Below are positions 43,710-52,209 of a stretch of 64,000 bases of DNA, in pieces. The translations under genes were made by a program, and so were the position numbers. Below the pieces are notes generated by a model. That model was not told where the DNA came from. It did no database searches and saw only the letters and a list, made by a program, of their open reading frames with translations. This DNA comes from Marivita cryptomonadis (GTDB lineage Bacteria; Pseudomonadota; Alphaproteobacteria; Rhodobacterales; Rhodobacteraceae). How positions within the stretch are numbered: the stretch's first letter is position 1; each line of letters begins with the position of its first letter. The stretch spans positions 186,001-250,000 of the forward strand of contig NZ_JFKD01000003.1 of the NCBI RefSeq assembly GCF_002115725.1. The letters are read 5' to 3'.

Positions 43710-43997
43710 TCAGGTGCCCTCGACTAGGATGATTGTGCTTGTAGCGGTGCGACGGCGAATCTCTGCGACCTCTTGATAGGCGGGGTCGTGATACGCGCGC
43801 GTTGCTGTCTCGAAATCGTCGAATTCAATGACGACGTGGCGTTTCTGGGTCTCGCCTTCCATCGTCTCGGACTGCCCACCCCGAACGATGAACTTCGCTC
43901 CGTAGCTCTCAAGGATCGGCGTATCGCGCTCGATATACTCCTTGTAGGCTTCGGGATTGTTCACCGTGATATGGCCGATGATATAGCCTTTGGGCAT
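43710..43997 (-). CDS. DUF1330 domain protein within the ABC operon
   Basis: A 95-residue protein starting MPKGYIIGHITVNNPEAYKE, with the dimeric alpha/beta-barrel DUF1330 pattern GAKFIVRGGQSETMEGE and KRHVVIEFDDFETATRAYHD. It is encoded 3 bases upstream of the PotB-like gene and downstream of the binding protein, so it is part of the operon. Biochemical function is unknown. A longer reading from 44228 runs into the binding-protein gene. Confidence 0.88.
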   Translation of the reverse strand: MPKGYIIGHITVNNPEAYKEYIERDTPILESYGAKFIVRGGQSETMEGETQKRHVVIEFDDFETATRAYHDPAYQEVAEIRRRTATSTIILVEGT

Positions 43998-44055
43998 CAG
44001 ACTGTCCTTTTGGTGCGGGATGGGCCAACAGGCCCACCCCAAAGCCATCAAAGGC

Positions 44056-45174
44056 TTATTGTGCCAGCCACGCCTGGAACTTCGCGTCGATATCGTCGCG
44101 ATAGTCAGCCCAGAACTCGTAGTTGTAGAGGAACGTGTTGGCCGCATTGTTCGGATCGGTCGGCATATGCGGTGCCATCTCGATACCAAGCTCTGCGTGT
44201 GTGGACACCAGCGGTGCCGACGACGCACGTGCCGGGCCGTACGAGATGTACTTGGCCTGATCAGCCAAACGCTGGGTGTCGGTCGCGAAGCGAACGAAAT
44301 CCATCACGCGGGCCAGACGGTCTTCCGGAAGACCCGCCGGGATGATCCAACCATCAAGGTCGAACACCTGCGCGTCCCACATCATGCCGATAGGCTGACC
44401 CTGCTCGACGATGGCAGAGAACAGACGACCGTTATAGGTCGAACCCATGAAGATCTCGCCATCCGCCAGAAGCTGCGGCGTGTCTGCACCGGCATTCCAC
44501 CAGATCACTTCGTCCTTGATGGTGTCGAGCTTGGCCAGAGCCTGGTCCTGACCTTCGTCAGTTTCCAGAACGTCATAGACGTCTGCTTTGGCAACGCCGT
44601 CACAAAGAAGCGCCCATTCCATGTTGTTGATCGGGCGCTTTTCAAGCGCGCGCTTGCCCGGATAGGTTTCCAGATCGAAAACCGAGCAGATGTCCGACGG
44701 CGGCTCTACACCGGCCGGAACCATGTCTGTGCGATAGCCGAACGTGGTCGAGTATACGATCTGCGGAATGTAGCAATCAGACACGATCAGATCGCCGAAG
44801 TCGTCGCTTGCGCTTGTACCATCGGGTGCCGCTGCCAACATTTCGTCATGGTCGATTTCCATCGCCAGACCTTCGTCGCAAAGGCGAATCGCATCAGCCG
44901 CAACCACGTCGACCAGATCCCAGGTGACGTTGCCCGCTTCGTTCATCGCGCGCAGCTTTGCCACGGCTTCAGCCGAGCTTTCGTCCCAGGAGGCGCTGAC
45001 ATCCGGGTTCATCTCGATATACGGCGCAACGTAAGCGTTTTGCTGCGACGCCTGGTAGGCACCGCCCCAGCTGACAAGTGTCATGTTGTCGGCCATACCA
45101 TGGCCTGCTGCATAGGCACCTGCAGCGGCAACGGTAAGAGCGCTGGTCGCCAAAAGTGTTTTAGACAGTTTCAT
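44056..45174 (-). CDS. Extracellular solute-binding protein, PotD-like
   Basis: A 372-residue periplasmic binding protein with a signal peptide of about 22 residues ending GAYA (MKLSKTLLATSALTVAAAGA). The mature part has the bilobal family patterns MTLVSWGGAYQASQQNAYVA and DLVDVVAADAIRLCDEGL. Similar proteins bind spermidine/putrescine, or opine-like compounds, for PotABC-type importers; the ligand is not fixed by sequence. It lies between the ATPase gene (110 bases upstream) and the DUF1330 gene. Confidence 0.92.
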   Translation of the reverse strand: MKLSKTLLATSALTVAAAGAYAAGHGMADNMTLVSWGGAYQASQQNAYVAPYIEMNPDVSASWDESSAEAVAKLRAMNEAGNVTWDLVDVVAADAIRLCDEGLAMEIDHDEMLAAAPDGTSASDDFGDLIVSDCYIPQIVYSTTFGYRTDMVPAGVEPPSDICSVFDLETYPGKRALEKRPINNMEWALLCDGVAKADVYDVLETDEGQDQALAKLDTIKDEVIWWNAGADTPQLLADGEIFMGSTYNGRLFSAIVEQGQPIGMMWDAQVFDLDGWIIPAGLPEDRLARVMDFVRFATDTQRLADQAKYISYGPARASSAPLVSTHAELGIEMAPHMPTDPNNAANTFLYNYEFWADYRDDIDAKFQAWLAQ

Positions 45175-45284
45175 TCATATTCTCCCGTTCGACCCGGTTA
45201 TGACAGATGGCGCTGGCGGTCGGGCCGAACCAGCAACGCCTGTAATGACACGGGGGGACAAAGATCACCCCCGCGACAATCCTG

Positions 45285-46415
45285 CTAGTTAGACGCGTCT
45301 AGGGCCCGACAATCGTCGGGCAGCCACCCGATGTCGATCTGCGTTCCCGGCTCCAGTCGCACCTGATCGGGCGCGTTCCGCGTTTTAATGACGAATTCGT
45401 CATTGCCCGCCACCTTGAGCCTGGTGCGGAAGATGTCGCCCATGTAGACGAACTCGAGCACTTCCGCCTTGAGCGTATGTGCACCTTCCTGCAAACGGTC
45501 TTTGTTGATCTCGACCCGCTCCGGCCGGATCGACACGCGGGTGCGTTCGCCAACCTTGCTGACATTGACCGGCTTCGCGTCGATCAGCCCGCCATCGTCA
45601 AGCTGCACGACGCACCGCTCACCCTTGATCTCGCGGATGGTGCCTTCGAGCGTGTTATTCTCGCCGATAAACTGCGCGACAAAGCTGTTCTGCGGCTTCT
45701 CGTAAAGCTCGTCCGGCGGGGCCAACTGCTGAATGCGGCCATCGTCGAAGACGGCAACGCGGTCCGACATGGTCAACGCTTCGGTCTGGTCGTGGGTCAC
45801 GTAGACCACGGTGATACCCAGACGGTGCGCAAGGTGCGTGATCTCGAACTGCATCTTTTCGCGCAGCTGCTTGTCCAGCGCGCCCAGCGGTTCGTCCATC
45901 AGAACCAGCTCGGGTTCGAACACCAGAGCCCGCGCCAATGCGATCCGCTGTTGCTGACCACCCGACAATTGCGCCGGACGGCGGCCCCCAAAGGCCCCCA
46001 TCTCGACCATGTCGAGCGCCCGCTTGACCTTGGCTTCGCGGTCGGACTTGCCGATCTTGCGCACCTCAAGCGGAAAACTGAGGTTCTCCGCGATGGTCAT
46101 ATGCGGAAACAACGCATAATTCTGGAACACCATGCCGATCCCGCGCTTGTGCGGCGGGATGTTGTTGATCGGCTTGCCATCCAGCTTGATCTCGCCGTGG
46201 GTCGCTGTTTCGAACCCGGCAAGCATCATAAGGCAGGTGGTCTTCCCCGATCCCGAGGGCCCGAGCATCGTAAGAAACTCTCCCTTCGGCATGGTAAGGT
46301 TAAGGTCTTTTACGACCAGCTGTACGCCGTCGTAGCTCTTTTGCACTCGTTCAAATTCGACGAACGCGTCACTGTTTGACGTGTCGGGCAAAAACGAACT
46401 CCCTGTTTGGTCCAC
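45285..46415 (-). CDS. ABC transporter ATP-binding protein, PotA-like
   Basis: Cytosolic ATPase of the importer, about 376 residues from a GTG complementary to 46413-46415 (VDQTGSSFLPDTSNSD). A frame to 46556 exists but lacks homology, and the true start is uncertain. Motifs: Walker A MLGPSGSGKTTCLMM, Q-loop FQNYALFPHMT, signature LSGGQQQRIALARAL, Walker B LVLMDEPLGALD, H-loop YVTHDQTEAL. The C-terminal TOBE domain follows (VSIRPERVEINKDR). It is the first gene of the operon. Confidence 0.93.
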   Translation of the reverse strand: MDQTGSSFLPDTSNSDAFVEFERVQKSYDGVQLVVKDLNLTMPKGEFLTMLGPSGSGKTTCLMMLAGFETATHGEIKLDGKPINNIPPHKRGIGMVFQNYALFPHMTIAENLSFPLEVRKIGKSDREAKVKRALDMVEMGAFGGRRPAQLSGGQQQRIALARALVFEPELVLMDEPLGALDKQLREKMQFEITHLAHRLGITVVYVTHDQTEALTMSDRVAVFDDGRIQQLAPPDELYEKPQNSFVAQFIGENNTLEGTIREIKGERCVVQLDDGGLIDAKPVNVSKVGERTRVSIRPERVEINKDRLQEGAHTLKAEVLEFVYMGDIFRTRLKVAGNDEFVIKTRNAPDQVRLEPGTQIDIGWLPDDCRALDASN

Positions 46416-46924
46416 GGATTGCTTCCGCTTGTCTGGATGAAATAAATCGCGTTGCGGCCCGCATTGCAACACGGTCGTCCAAGTTTCGCGTCCAAACGGA
46501 CGTGTGCGGGACAATTGAACAGTATTGAGGCAGCAAGTCAGGGAAAACGCCTGCAAAACGAAAGAAGTCAGTCCATTCTCTCATCGTGAAATGCGTCACT
46601 TTGACTCCATATCGCCCAAATCGCATGCATCTGCCCGCTACCAAGCCAGAGTTGCGAAAAGCGCGATAGGCGATTCGCGACGCTTTGTGCGCTGAATATG
46701 TCTCCGGATCAGAATCCCGCAGCATTGGACGGTCACGCATTCATCCGCTTATAGAATACGGTCCCGCTGCCGCTAGAACCCGCAAGGCGCAGTGCGTCCG
46801 GTCCGGCTCCATGAACAATACCCGCTTTTTGCTAAGGATTAGCCACAATCCAGTCAAACTCGGCCTCTAAACCCTATGGAAACCAACCTGTGCACATCCT
46901 GCATGGGTCTGACGTGGGGGCTCG
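46416..46924. other. 509-base intergenic region between divergent transport operons
   Basis: The longest spacer in the window separates the PotA-like gene (minus) from the KpsT-like gene (plus). It should hold both promoters. Short reading frames present here have no ribosome-binding site, no homology that I recognise, and codon use unlike the neighbours. I found no convincing hairpin, repeat or known operator. Confidence 0.6.
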
Positions 46925-47584
46925 ATGCTTGAATTCGACAATGTGAGCAAATCGTTCTGGACGGGATCGCATCGCAAGGTGATCCTGGACCGGGCGTCGT
47001 TTCGTGTCGAGCTGGGGCAATCGCTGGGGATTCTGGCGCCCAACGGCACTGGCAAGACGACGCTGGTCAACATGATGGCCGGGCTGGAAAAGCCCGATGA
47101 GGGCGAGATCCGCAAGACCTGCCGGGTGTCCTTTCCTCTGGGCTTCATGGGCGGAGTGGTCACGCGGCACAGTGCGATGGAGAACTCGCGCTTCATCGCG
47201 CGGCTTTACGGGCTCGATCCCGATTACGTGGAGGCTTATTGCCGCTGGCTGTGTGATCTGGGCGAATATTTCGACCAGCCTTTGGGCACGTATTCCTCGG
47301 GCATGCGGGCACGGTTCACCTTTGCCCTGCTGCTGGCGCTCGATTTCGACATCTACCTCGTGGACGAGGGGATGCCGACCTACACCGATGTGGAGTTCAA
47401 CCGGAAGGCAGGTGATATCCTCGCCGAGCGGCTGCGCACCACCACCATGATCATGGTGTCTCACCAACCCGAAACGCTGGCGCGATTTGTCAGCAAGGCC
47501 GCCGTTCTCAAGGATGGTCAATTGCACATGTTCGACAGCCTGGAAGAAGCGAAACAGCTCTATGACTATGAAACCCACAGCTAA
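46925..47584 (+). CDS. kpsT: Capsular polysaccharide ABC exporter, ATP-binding protein KpsT-like
   Basis: A 219-residue ATPase of the ABC-2 polysaccharide-export group. The Walker A is unusual, LAPNGTGKTTLVNMM, with Ala-Pro where Gly-x is common. The KpsT-type signature is TYSSGMRARFTFALLLALDF, Walker B is IYLVDEGMPTYTD, and the H-loop is MIMVSHQPETL. It would power export of a lipid-linked capsule or similar glycan. The cognate permease KpsM is not in the window. Its end overlaps the kpsE-like start. Confidence 0.88.
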   Translation: MLEFDNVSKSFWTGSHRKVILDRASFRVELGQSLGILAPNGTGKTTLVNMMAGLEKPDEGEIRKTCRVSFPLGFMGGVVTRHSAMENSRFIARLYGLDPDYVEAYCRWLCDLGEYFDQPLGTYSSGMRARFTFALLLALDFDIYLVDEGMPTYTDVEFNRKAGDILAERLRTTTMIMVSHQPETLARFVSKAAVLKDGQLHMFDSLEEAKQLYDYETHS

Positions 47585-49184
47585 GCGCTTTCGCATCCGC
47601 CGCAGCGAGCACGGGATGGGCAATGCCCAGATGGCAGCCGCCGGACATCCCGCAGCCGCCTCTGCGGCACCCGCGTCCAATGCGCCAAGCCCGCGCATTG
47701 AACGGCCCGCCGATGGTGGCGTTGAGCAGGCCTTGCTTGCAATCCGGAACGAAGGTCTGACCGCGCGCCAGTTGCGCATGGCCCGGCGGATCGCCCAGAA
47801 ACATGGGCTTGATCCAAGCACCGATTACGAAGCCGTCTATCTGCTGCGCCTCAAAGGCATCGACCCGTTCCAGCGCGAAAATGCATTGGACCTCATGCTT
47901 CCTGCAGACGCGGCGTCCCAGCCCAAACGCAAGGCCCCCGTCGCCGATCAGCCTTTGGCCCAGCAGCCACAGCTGCCGCAAGCCGTGCGCGAAGATGCCC
48001 GCAATCTCCCCGCCACCGACACGCGCAGCCCGGCGGAACGCCGGGCGCAAGAGATCACCGTGATCCAGAAAGACATGGCGCGCCGCAGGCGGCGGCGGAT
48101 GCGGATGCTCTTTGCGCGCCTTGCCGCTTTCGTGCTGCTGCCGACCATCGTTGCGGGCTGGTATTTCTTCACCCTCGCCACGCCGATGTACGCCTCGAAA
48201 TCCGAATTCCTCATCCTCAAGGCCGAGACCAGCAGTGGTGGCATCGGCGGGCTCTTCTCGGGCACGCAATTTGCCACCAATCAGGACGCCATCGCGGTGC
48301 AAAGCTATCTCACCTCCAAGGACGCCATGCTGCGCCTCGACGGGGACGAAGGGTTCCGGTCGCATTTCGCGCAGCTCGAGATCGACCCGCTGCACCGGCT
48401 GGAGCCGGATGCCACCGCCGAGGACATGTACAAGCTCTACAAGAAATACGTCCAGATCGGCTATGATCCCACCGAGGGTGTGATCCGCATGGAAGTGGCC
48501 GCCGCCGATCCGCAGGTGGCCGCCGATTTCTCGACAGCGCTCATTGGCTATGCCGAGGAACGGGTCGACAACCTGACGGCCCGCAAGCGCGAGAACGCGG
48601 TCAAGGATGCCGAGCTGGGTCTGACCGAAGCCGAACAGGCCCGCCGCACGGCGCAGGAGAGGCTGGTGCGCCTGCAACAGGACAGCGCCGTGCTCGACCC
48701 CCGCGCCCGCATCGGGGCATTGCAGGGCCGGATCGAAACCGTCGAGACGGAAATTCAGGAAAAGAACCTGCAGCTGCAGGCGCTGATGGACAATGCTCGC
48801 CCCAACCGCAGCCGCGTCGAAGGGGTGGAGGCCGACATCCGCCGCCTTGAAACCCTCAAGGCCGAGATCAATGCCGAGATGACAGCGCAAAGCGCAGGCG
48901 CCGGATCGCTGGCAGAAACCGCGGTGCAGATCCAACTGGCCGAGGCGGACCTCACCACCCGCGACATGATGCTGTCCGCAGCCCTCGAACGGCTGGACCA
49001 GGCCCGCCGCGATGCCGACAGCCAGGCGCGGTATCTAACCACTTCGGTCTACCCCCTGCCCTCGCAGGACCCAAGCTACCCCCGCGCCTTCGAGAACACG
49101 CTGCTGACCTTCCTCGTCTTCTCCGGCATCTACCTGCTCATCTCCCTCACCGCCTCCATCCTCAGGGAACAGGTCGCCAACTGA
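47568..49184 (+). CDS. kpsE: Capsule polysaccharide export inner-membrane protein, KpsE/BexC-like
   Basis: A 538-residue polysaccharide co-polymerase-type protein. The start at ATG 47568 (MKPTAKRFRIRRSEHGMGNA) overlaps kpsT by 17 bases. Residues 1-175 are a Pro/Ala/Arg-rich cytosolic region, longer than in E. coli KpsE. TM1 (LFARLAAFVLLPTIVAGWYF) is followed by the periplasmic segment MYASKSEFLILKAETSSGGI, a long coiled-coil region (about 310-470), and a C-terminal TM (LLTFLVFSGIYLLISLTASI). It links the ABC exporter to the outer-membrane channel. Confidence 0.9.
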   Translation: MKPTAKRFRIRRSEHGMGNAQMAAAGHPAAASAAPASNAPSPRIERPADGGVEQALLAIRNEGLTARQLRMARRIAQKHGLDPSTDYEAVYLLRLKGIDPFQRENALDLMLPADAASQPKRKAPVADQPLAQQPQLPQAVREDARNLPATDTRSPAERRAQEITVIQKDMARRRRRRMRMLFARLAAFVLLPTIVAGWYFFTLATPMYASKSEFLILKAETSSGGIGGLFSGTQFATNQDAIAVQSYLTSKDAMLRLDGDEGFRSHFAQLEIDPLHRLEPDATAEDMYKLYKKYVQIGYDPTEGVIRMEVAAADPQVAADFSTALIGYAEERVDNLTARKRENAVKDAELGLTEAEQARRTAQERLVRLQQDSAVLDPRARIGALQGRIETVETEIQEKNLQLQALMDNARPNRSRVEGVEADIRRLETLKAEINAEMTAQSAGAGSLAETAVQIQLAEADLTTRDMMLSAALERLDQARRDADSQARYLTTSVYPLPSQDPSYPRAFENTLLTFLVFSGIYLLISLTASILREQVAN

Positions 49185-49190
49185 AGCACA

Positions 49191-49212
49191 GGCGGAGCGT
49201 CAGCGCTCCGCC
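49191..49212 (+). terminator. Possible hairpin after kpsE
   Basis: Nine-base GC-rich arms GGCGGAGCG and complement around a four-base loop, starting 7 bases after the kpsE stop. It is followed by AAAACG rather than T, so its strength as a terminator is doubtful. Confidence 0.45.
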
Positions 49213-49331
49213 AAAACGCCAAGGCGGGTTTTCTACCCAGCCCGAAGCGGACACAAACTGCCACAGGTGACAACCCCAATCGCGCGCCCTATAACGCGCG
49301 CGACTTGATTTTGGCAGAGCAGAGGCCCCAC

Positions 49332-50252
49332 ATGACAACCTTCGTTTTCGGACACAAATCCCCCGACACCGACAGCACCGGCAGCCCGATCATCTGGGCG
49401 TGGTATCTCAACCAGATCAAAGGCGAAGACGCCAAGCCCGTTCTGCTGGGCGAGCCCAACACCGAAGCCGCGTTCGTGCTCGACCACTGGAAACTCGACA
49501 AACCCGAGATCATCTCGACCGTGGACGCCGATCAACCCGTTGTCATCGTCGACACCAACAACCCCGCAGAACTGCCGGCCGCCATCAACAGCGCCGACAT
49601 TCGCGCGATCATCGACCACCACAAGCTGGTCGGCGGTCTGGAAACCAAAGGCCCGATCGACATCCGCATCGAACCCGTCGCCTGCACCGCCACCATCATG
49701 TGGAAGATGATCGGTGACGACCTCGCCCAAGCCCCGCGCGGCATCAAGGGCGCGATGCTCTCCTGTATCCTCAGCGACACGCTGGAATTCCGCTCGCCGA
49801 CGACCACACAAGAAGACAAAGCCATCGCCCACGCGCTGGCCGAAGACCTGGGCGTGTCGATCCCCGACTTCGCTGCCGAGATGTTCGTAGCGAAATCCGA
49901 TGTCTCTGCTTTCTCCGACGCCGAACTCCTGCGCATGGACAGCAAGGAATACCCGGTCGAAGGCACCAAGTTCCGCGTGTCGGTTCTGGAAACCACGTCA
50001 CCCAAGATCGTGCTCGACCGCAAAGACAGCCTGATGGCAACCATGACCGACGTGGCAGCCGAAGACGGTGTCGATCAGGTGATCCTCTTCGTCGTCGACA
50101 TCCTGAACGAGGAATCGACACTGCTGGTCCCGAATGAACTGGTCAAAACCCTTGCCGAGAAAAGCTTCGGCGCAACAGTCACCGGCGACACCGTGGTCCT
50201 GCCCGGCGTCGTGAGCCGCAAAAAGCAGATCATCCCGAACCTTAAGCTCTGA
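49332..50252 (+). CDS. ppaC: Manganese-dependent inorganic pyrophosphatase (family II)
   Basis: Hydrolyses pyrophosphate to phosphate in the cytosol. ATG 49332 gives 306 residues (MTTFVFGHKSPDTDSTGSPI). DHH-family metal ligands are visible in FGHKSPDTDS, VIVDTNN and IIDHHKLVGG, with a C-terminal DHHA2 domain ending GVVSRKKQIIPNL. Family II enzymes replace the common Mg-dependent Ppa in Rhodobacteraceae. It is followed 11 bases later by the DUF1294 gene. Confidence 0.96.
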   Translation: MTTFVFGHKSPDTDSTGSPIIWAWYLNQIKGEDAKPVLLGEPNTEAAFVLDHWKLDKPEIISTVDADQPVVIVDTNNPAELPAAINSADIRAIIDHHKLVGGLETKGPIDIRIEPVACTATIMWKMIGDDLAQAPRGIKGAMLSCILSDTLEFRSPTTTQEDKAIAHALAEDLGVSIPDFAAEMFVAKSDVSAFSDAELLRMDSKEYPVEGTKFRVSVLETTSPKIVLDRKDSLMATMTDVAAEDGVDQVILFVVDILNEESTLLVPNELVKTLAEKSFGATVTGDTVVLPGVVSRKKQIIPNLKL

Positions 50253-50263
50253 TCTGACAAAGG

Positions 50264-50593
50264 ATGACGCTGACACCCACAATGTCGGGTCTCATCCTAG
50301 GATGCGGGGTCGTGGCTTTCGTCAACGGCTTCGCTTTTTTGGTGTTCCGCATCGACAAGGACCGCGCCATTCAAGGCGAATGGCGTGTGTCCGAAACAAC
50401 CCTCCTCACCCTCGCTTTTTTCGGCGGCTGGTTCGGTGCAAAGGCGGCACAACGCAGGTTCCGGCACAAGACGCGGAAAGAGCCGTTCCGCACATTCCTG
50501 AACCTGATCCCGCTTTTGTGGCTGCTCTTGGCTGTGGTCGTCGCGCACGAGGCTGACATATTGAACCTGCCTGTGTTCTCCACCTCCCAATGA
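50264..50593 (+). CDS. DUF1294 membrane protein
   Basis: A 109-residue protein with three hydrophobic segments (SGLILGCGVVAFVNGFAFLV near the start and NLIPLLWLLLAVVVAHEADI near the end). The DUF1294 core is FRIDKDRAIQGEWRVSETTL and GGWFGAKAAQRRFRHKTRKE. The family lacks a defined function. It is closely downstream of ppaC and may be co-transcribed. Confidence 0.88.
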   Translation: MTLTPTMSGLILGCGVVAFVNGFAFLVFRIDKDRAIQGEWRVSETTLLTLAFFGGWFGAKAAQRRFRHKTRKEPFRTFLNLIPLLWLLLAVVVAHEADILNLPVFSTSQ

Positions 50594-50671
50594 CGAAGTT
50601 TGCCGGCCTCGGCTGGCAATCATCCCCGGTTCGGGCGATACGTGGCACAAACCGCGTCAATCAGGTGCCCC

Positions 50672-51544
50672 ATGACCCAGATCATCACTTCCCTCGCTGA
50701 CATCGCAAATCGCTACGACGTGCTGCTCGTCGATCTCTGGGGCTGCGTGCACAATGGTGTCACCGCGCATGAAGAAGCGGTCGCATCCTTGCGCGGGTTC
50801 AAACAGGGCGGCGGCTCGGTGGTGTTGCTCACCAACGCCCCAAGATCGCGCCACGAGGTTGCCAAGCAGCTCAAGCGCCTGAACGTGCCCGAGGACTGCT
50901 ATGACAGCATCGCCACCAGCGGCGACAGCGCCCGCGCGGCAATGTTCCGTGGGGCCGTGGGCGAAAAGGTCTGGTTCATGGGACAACCTTTTGACGATAC
51001 CTTCTTTGATCCGATGGAGCTGATCGACAACCCGGTGACCATCCAGCGTGTCGAATTGGAAGACGCCGACGGGATTGTCTGTTGCGGTCCGTTCGACCCC
51101 TATGCCGATCCTTCGGTGAACCGCCCTCAGTTTCTCTATGCCAAGCAGAAAGGCCTCAAACTGCTCTGCGCCAACCCCGATATCGTGGTTGATCGCGGCG
51201 AAAAACGCGAATGGTGCGCAGGTGCGCTGGCCGCGCTCTATACCGAGATGGGGGGCGAAAGCCTGTATTTCGGCAAACCGCATCCGCCGATCTACGATTT
51301 GGCCCGCCGCCGGATCAGCGCGCTGGGTCTGGATATCGACCCGACCCGCATTCTGGCCATCGGCGACGGTGTCCACACCGACATAGACGGGGCGATGGGT
51401 GAGGATATCGATTCCCTCTTTATTTCCGGTGGCCTCGCGGCGTCTGAGACAAAAACGTCGCAGCAACCCGATGCAGACGCGCTAAGTGCTTACCTTGCAA
51501 AGGAAATTGCCTCTCCGACATATACTATTGGACAACTCCGCTAA
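50672..51544 (+). CDS. HAD-IIA family hydrolase (TIGR01459-type)
   Basis: A 290-residue HAD phosphatase of the NagD-like subclass. ATG 50672 (MTQIITSLADIANRYDVLLV) is preferred over upstream frames. Motif I is DLWGCVHNGV, where Trp-Gly replaces the more common second Asp, as in this subfamily. Motif II is VVLLTNAPRSRHEV. Motif III/IV is in YFGKPHPPIYDLA and ILAIGDGVHTDIDGAM. The substrate is unknown. Confidence 0.88.
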   Translation: MTQIITSLADIANRYDVLLVDLWGCVHNGVTAHEEAVASLRGFKQGGGSVVLLTNAPRSRHEVAKQLKRLNVPEDCYDSIATSGDSARAAMFRGAVGEKVWFMGQPFDDTFFDPMELIDNPVTIQRVELEDADGIVCCGPFDPYADPSVNRPQFLYAKQKGLKLLCANPDIVVDRGEKREWCAGALAALYTEMGGESLYFGKPHPPIYDLARRRISALGLDIDPTRILAIGDGVHTDIDGAMGEDIDSLFISGGLAASETKTSQQPDADALSAYLAKEIASPTYTIGQLR

Positions 51545-51648
51545 CGCAGATTTTGCTTGCTTTTCTGCGGTTGCAAAGTAATAAAGTTGCCAAATTGGGC
51601 ATCTGACTTAGCTATTTATTACTTTGTCGCCTGCGAGTGGAGTGCGAA

Positions 51649-52092
51649 ATGTTGGACAACCTGCCACGCGGAACGATCTGCATCGAAGACATCGAAATGG
51701 GAATGTCCCGCCACCTGCGCAAACAGGTGACCGATCAGGACATCGAGATGTTCGCGCAGATCTCAACGGATCGAAACCCGGTGCATCTTGACGACGATTA
51801 CGCACAGGACACGATCTTCGAAGGCCGTATCGCGCATGGCATGCTGACCGCCGGTCTGATTTCAGCCGTGATCGGGGAACAATTGCCCGGTCATGGCACT
51901 GTCTATATGGGCCAGACGCTCAAATTCCTCGCCCCTGTGCGCCCCGGCGATATGGTCTATGCCGAGGTCAAGGTGGTCGATATCGACATCGCCAAGCGGC
52001 GCGTGACGCTGGATTGCCATTGCTCGGTCGATGGCAAGAAGGTGCTGATCGGCGAGGCCAAAGTGCTCGCGCCCTCGCGCAAATTCGACTGA
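51649..52092 (+). CDS. MaoC family (R)-specific enoyl-CoA hydratase
   Basis: A 147-residue hot-dog fold protein from ATG 51649 (MLDNLPRGTICIEDIEMGMS). The hydratase motif is seen as DRNPVHLDDDYAQDTIFEGR with the Asp and His of PhaJ-type enzymes, followed by IAHGMLTAGLISAVIG. It is likely to hydrate 2-enoyl-CoA, possibly feeding polyhydroxyalkanoate or beta-oxidation. No pha genes adjoin it. A palindromic terminator follows. Confidence 0.9.
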   Translation: MLDNLPRGTICIEDIEMGMSRHLRKQVTDQDIEMFAQISTDRNPVHLDDDYAQDTIFEGRIAHGMLTAGLISAVIGEQLPGHGTVYMGQTLKFLAPVRPGDMVYAEVKVVDIDIAKRRVTLDCHCSVDGKKVLIGEAKVLAPSRKFD

Positions 52093-52104
52093 CCCTGCCA
52101 CGGG

Positions 52105-52133
52105 CGAGGATGCGTCGACGCATCCTCGATTTT
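52105..52133 (+). terminator. Palindromic terminator after the MaoC gene
   Basis: A perfect 24-base palindrome (arms CGAGGATGCGTC and complement) starting 13 bases past the stop, followed by ATTTT. Its core GATGCGTCGACGCATC recurs at 57227-57242. Confidence 0.7.
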
Positions 52134-52209
52134 CCGTTGACGTAAAATCGCCCCCGCCAGACCTGAGCGGGGATTGCAACCCTCCCACGCCCCCGCTAGT
52201 CCTCTGCGC

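Noticed and set aside
46369-46870. Short frames in the long spacer between the PotA-like and kpsT-like genes
   Set aside because: No ribosome-binding site or family resemblance, and they overlap promoter space or the ATPase N-terminus.
47508-48935. A 475-codon minus-strand frame
   Set aside because: Antisense to the kpsE-like gene; no recognisable domain.
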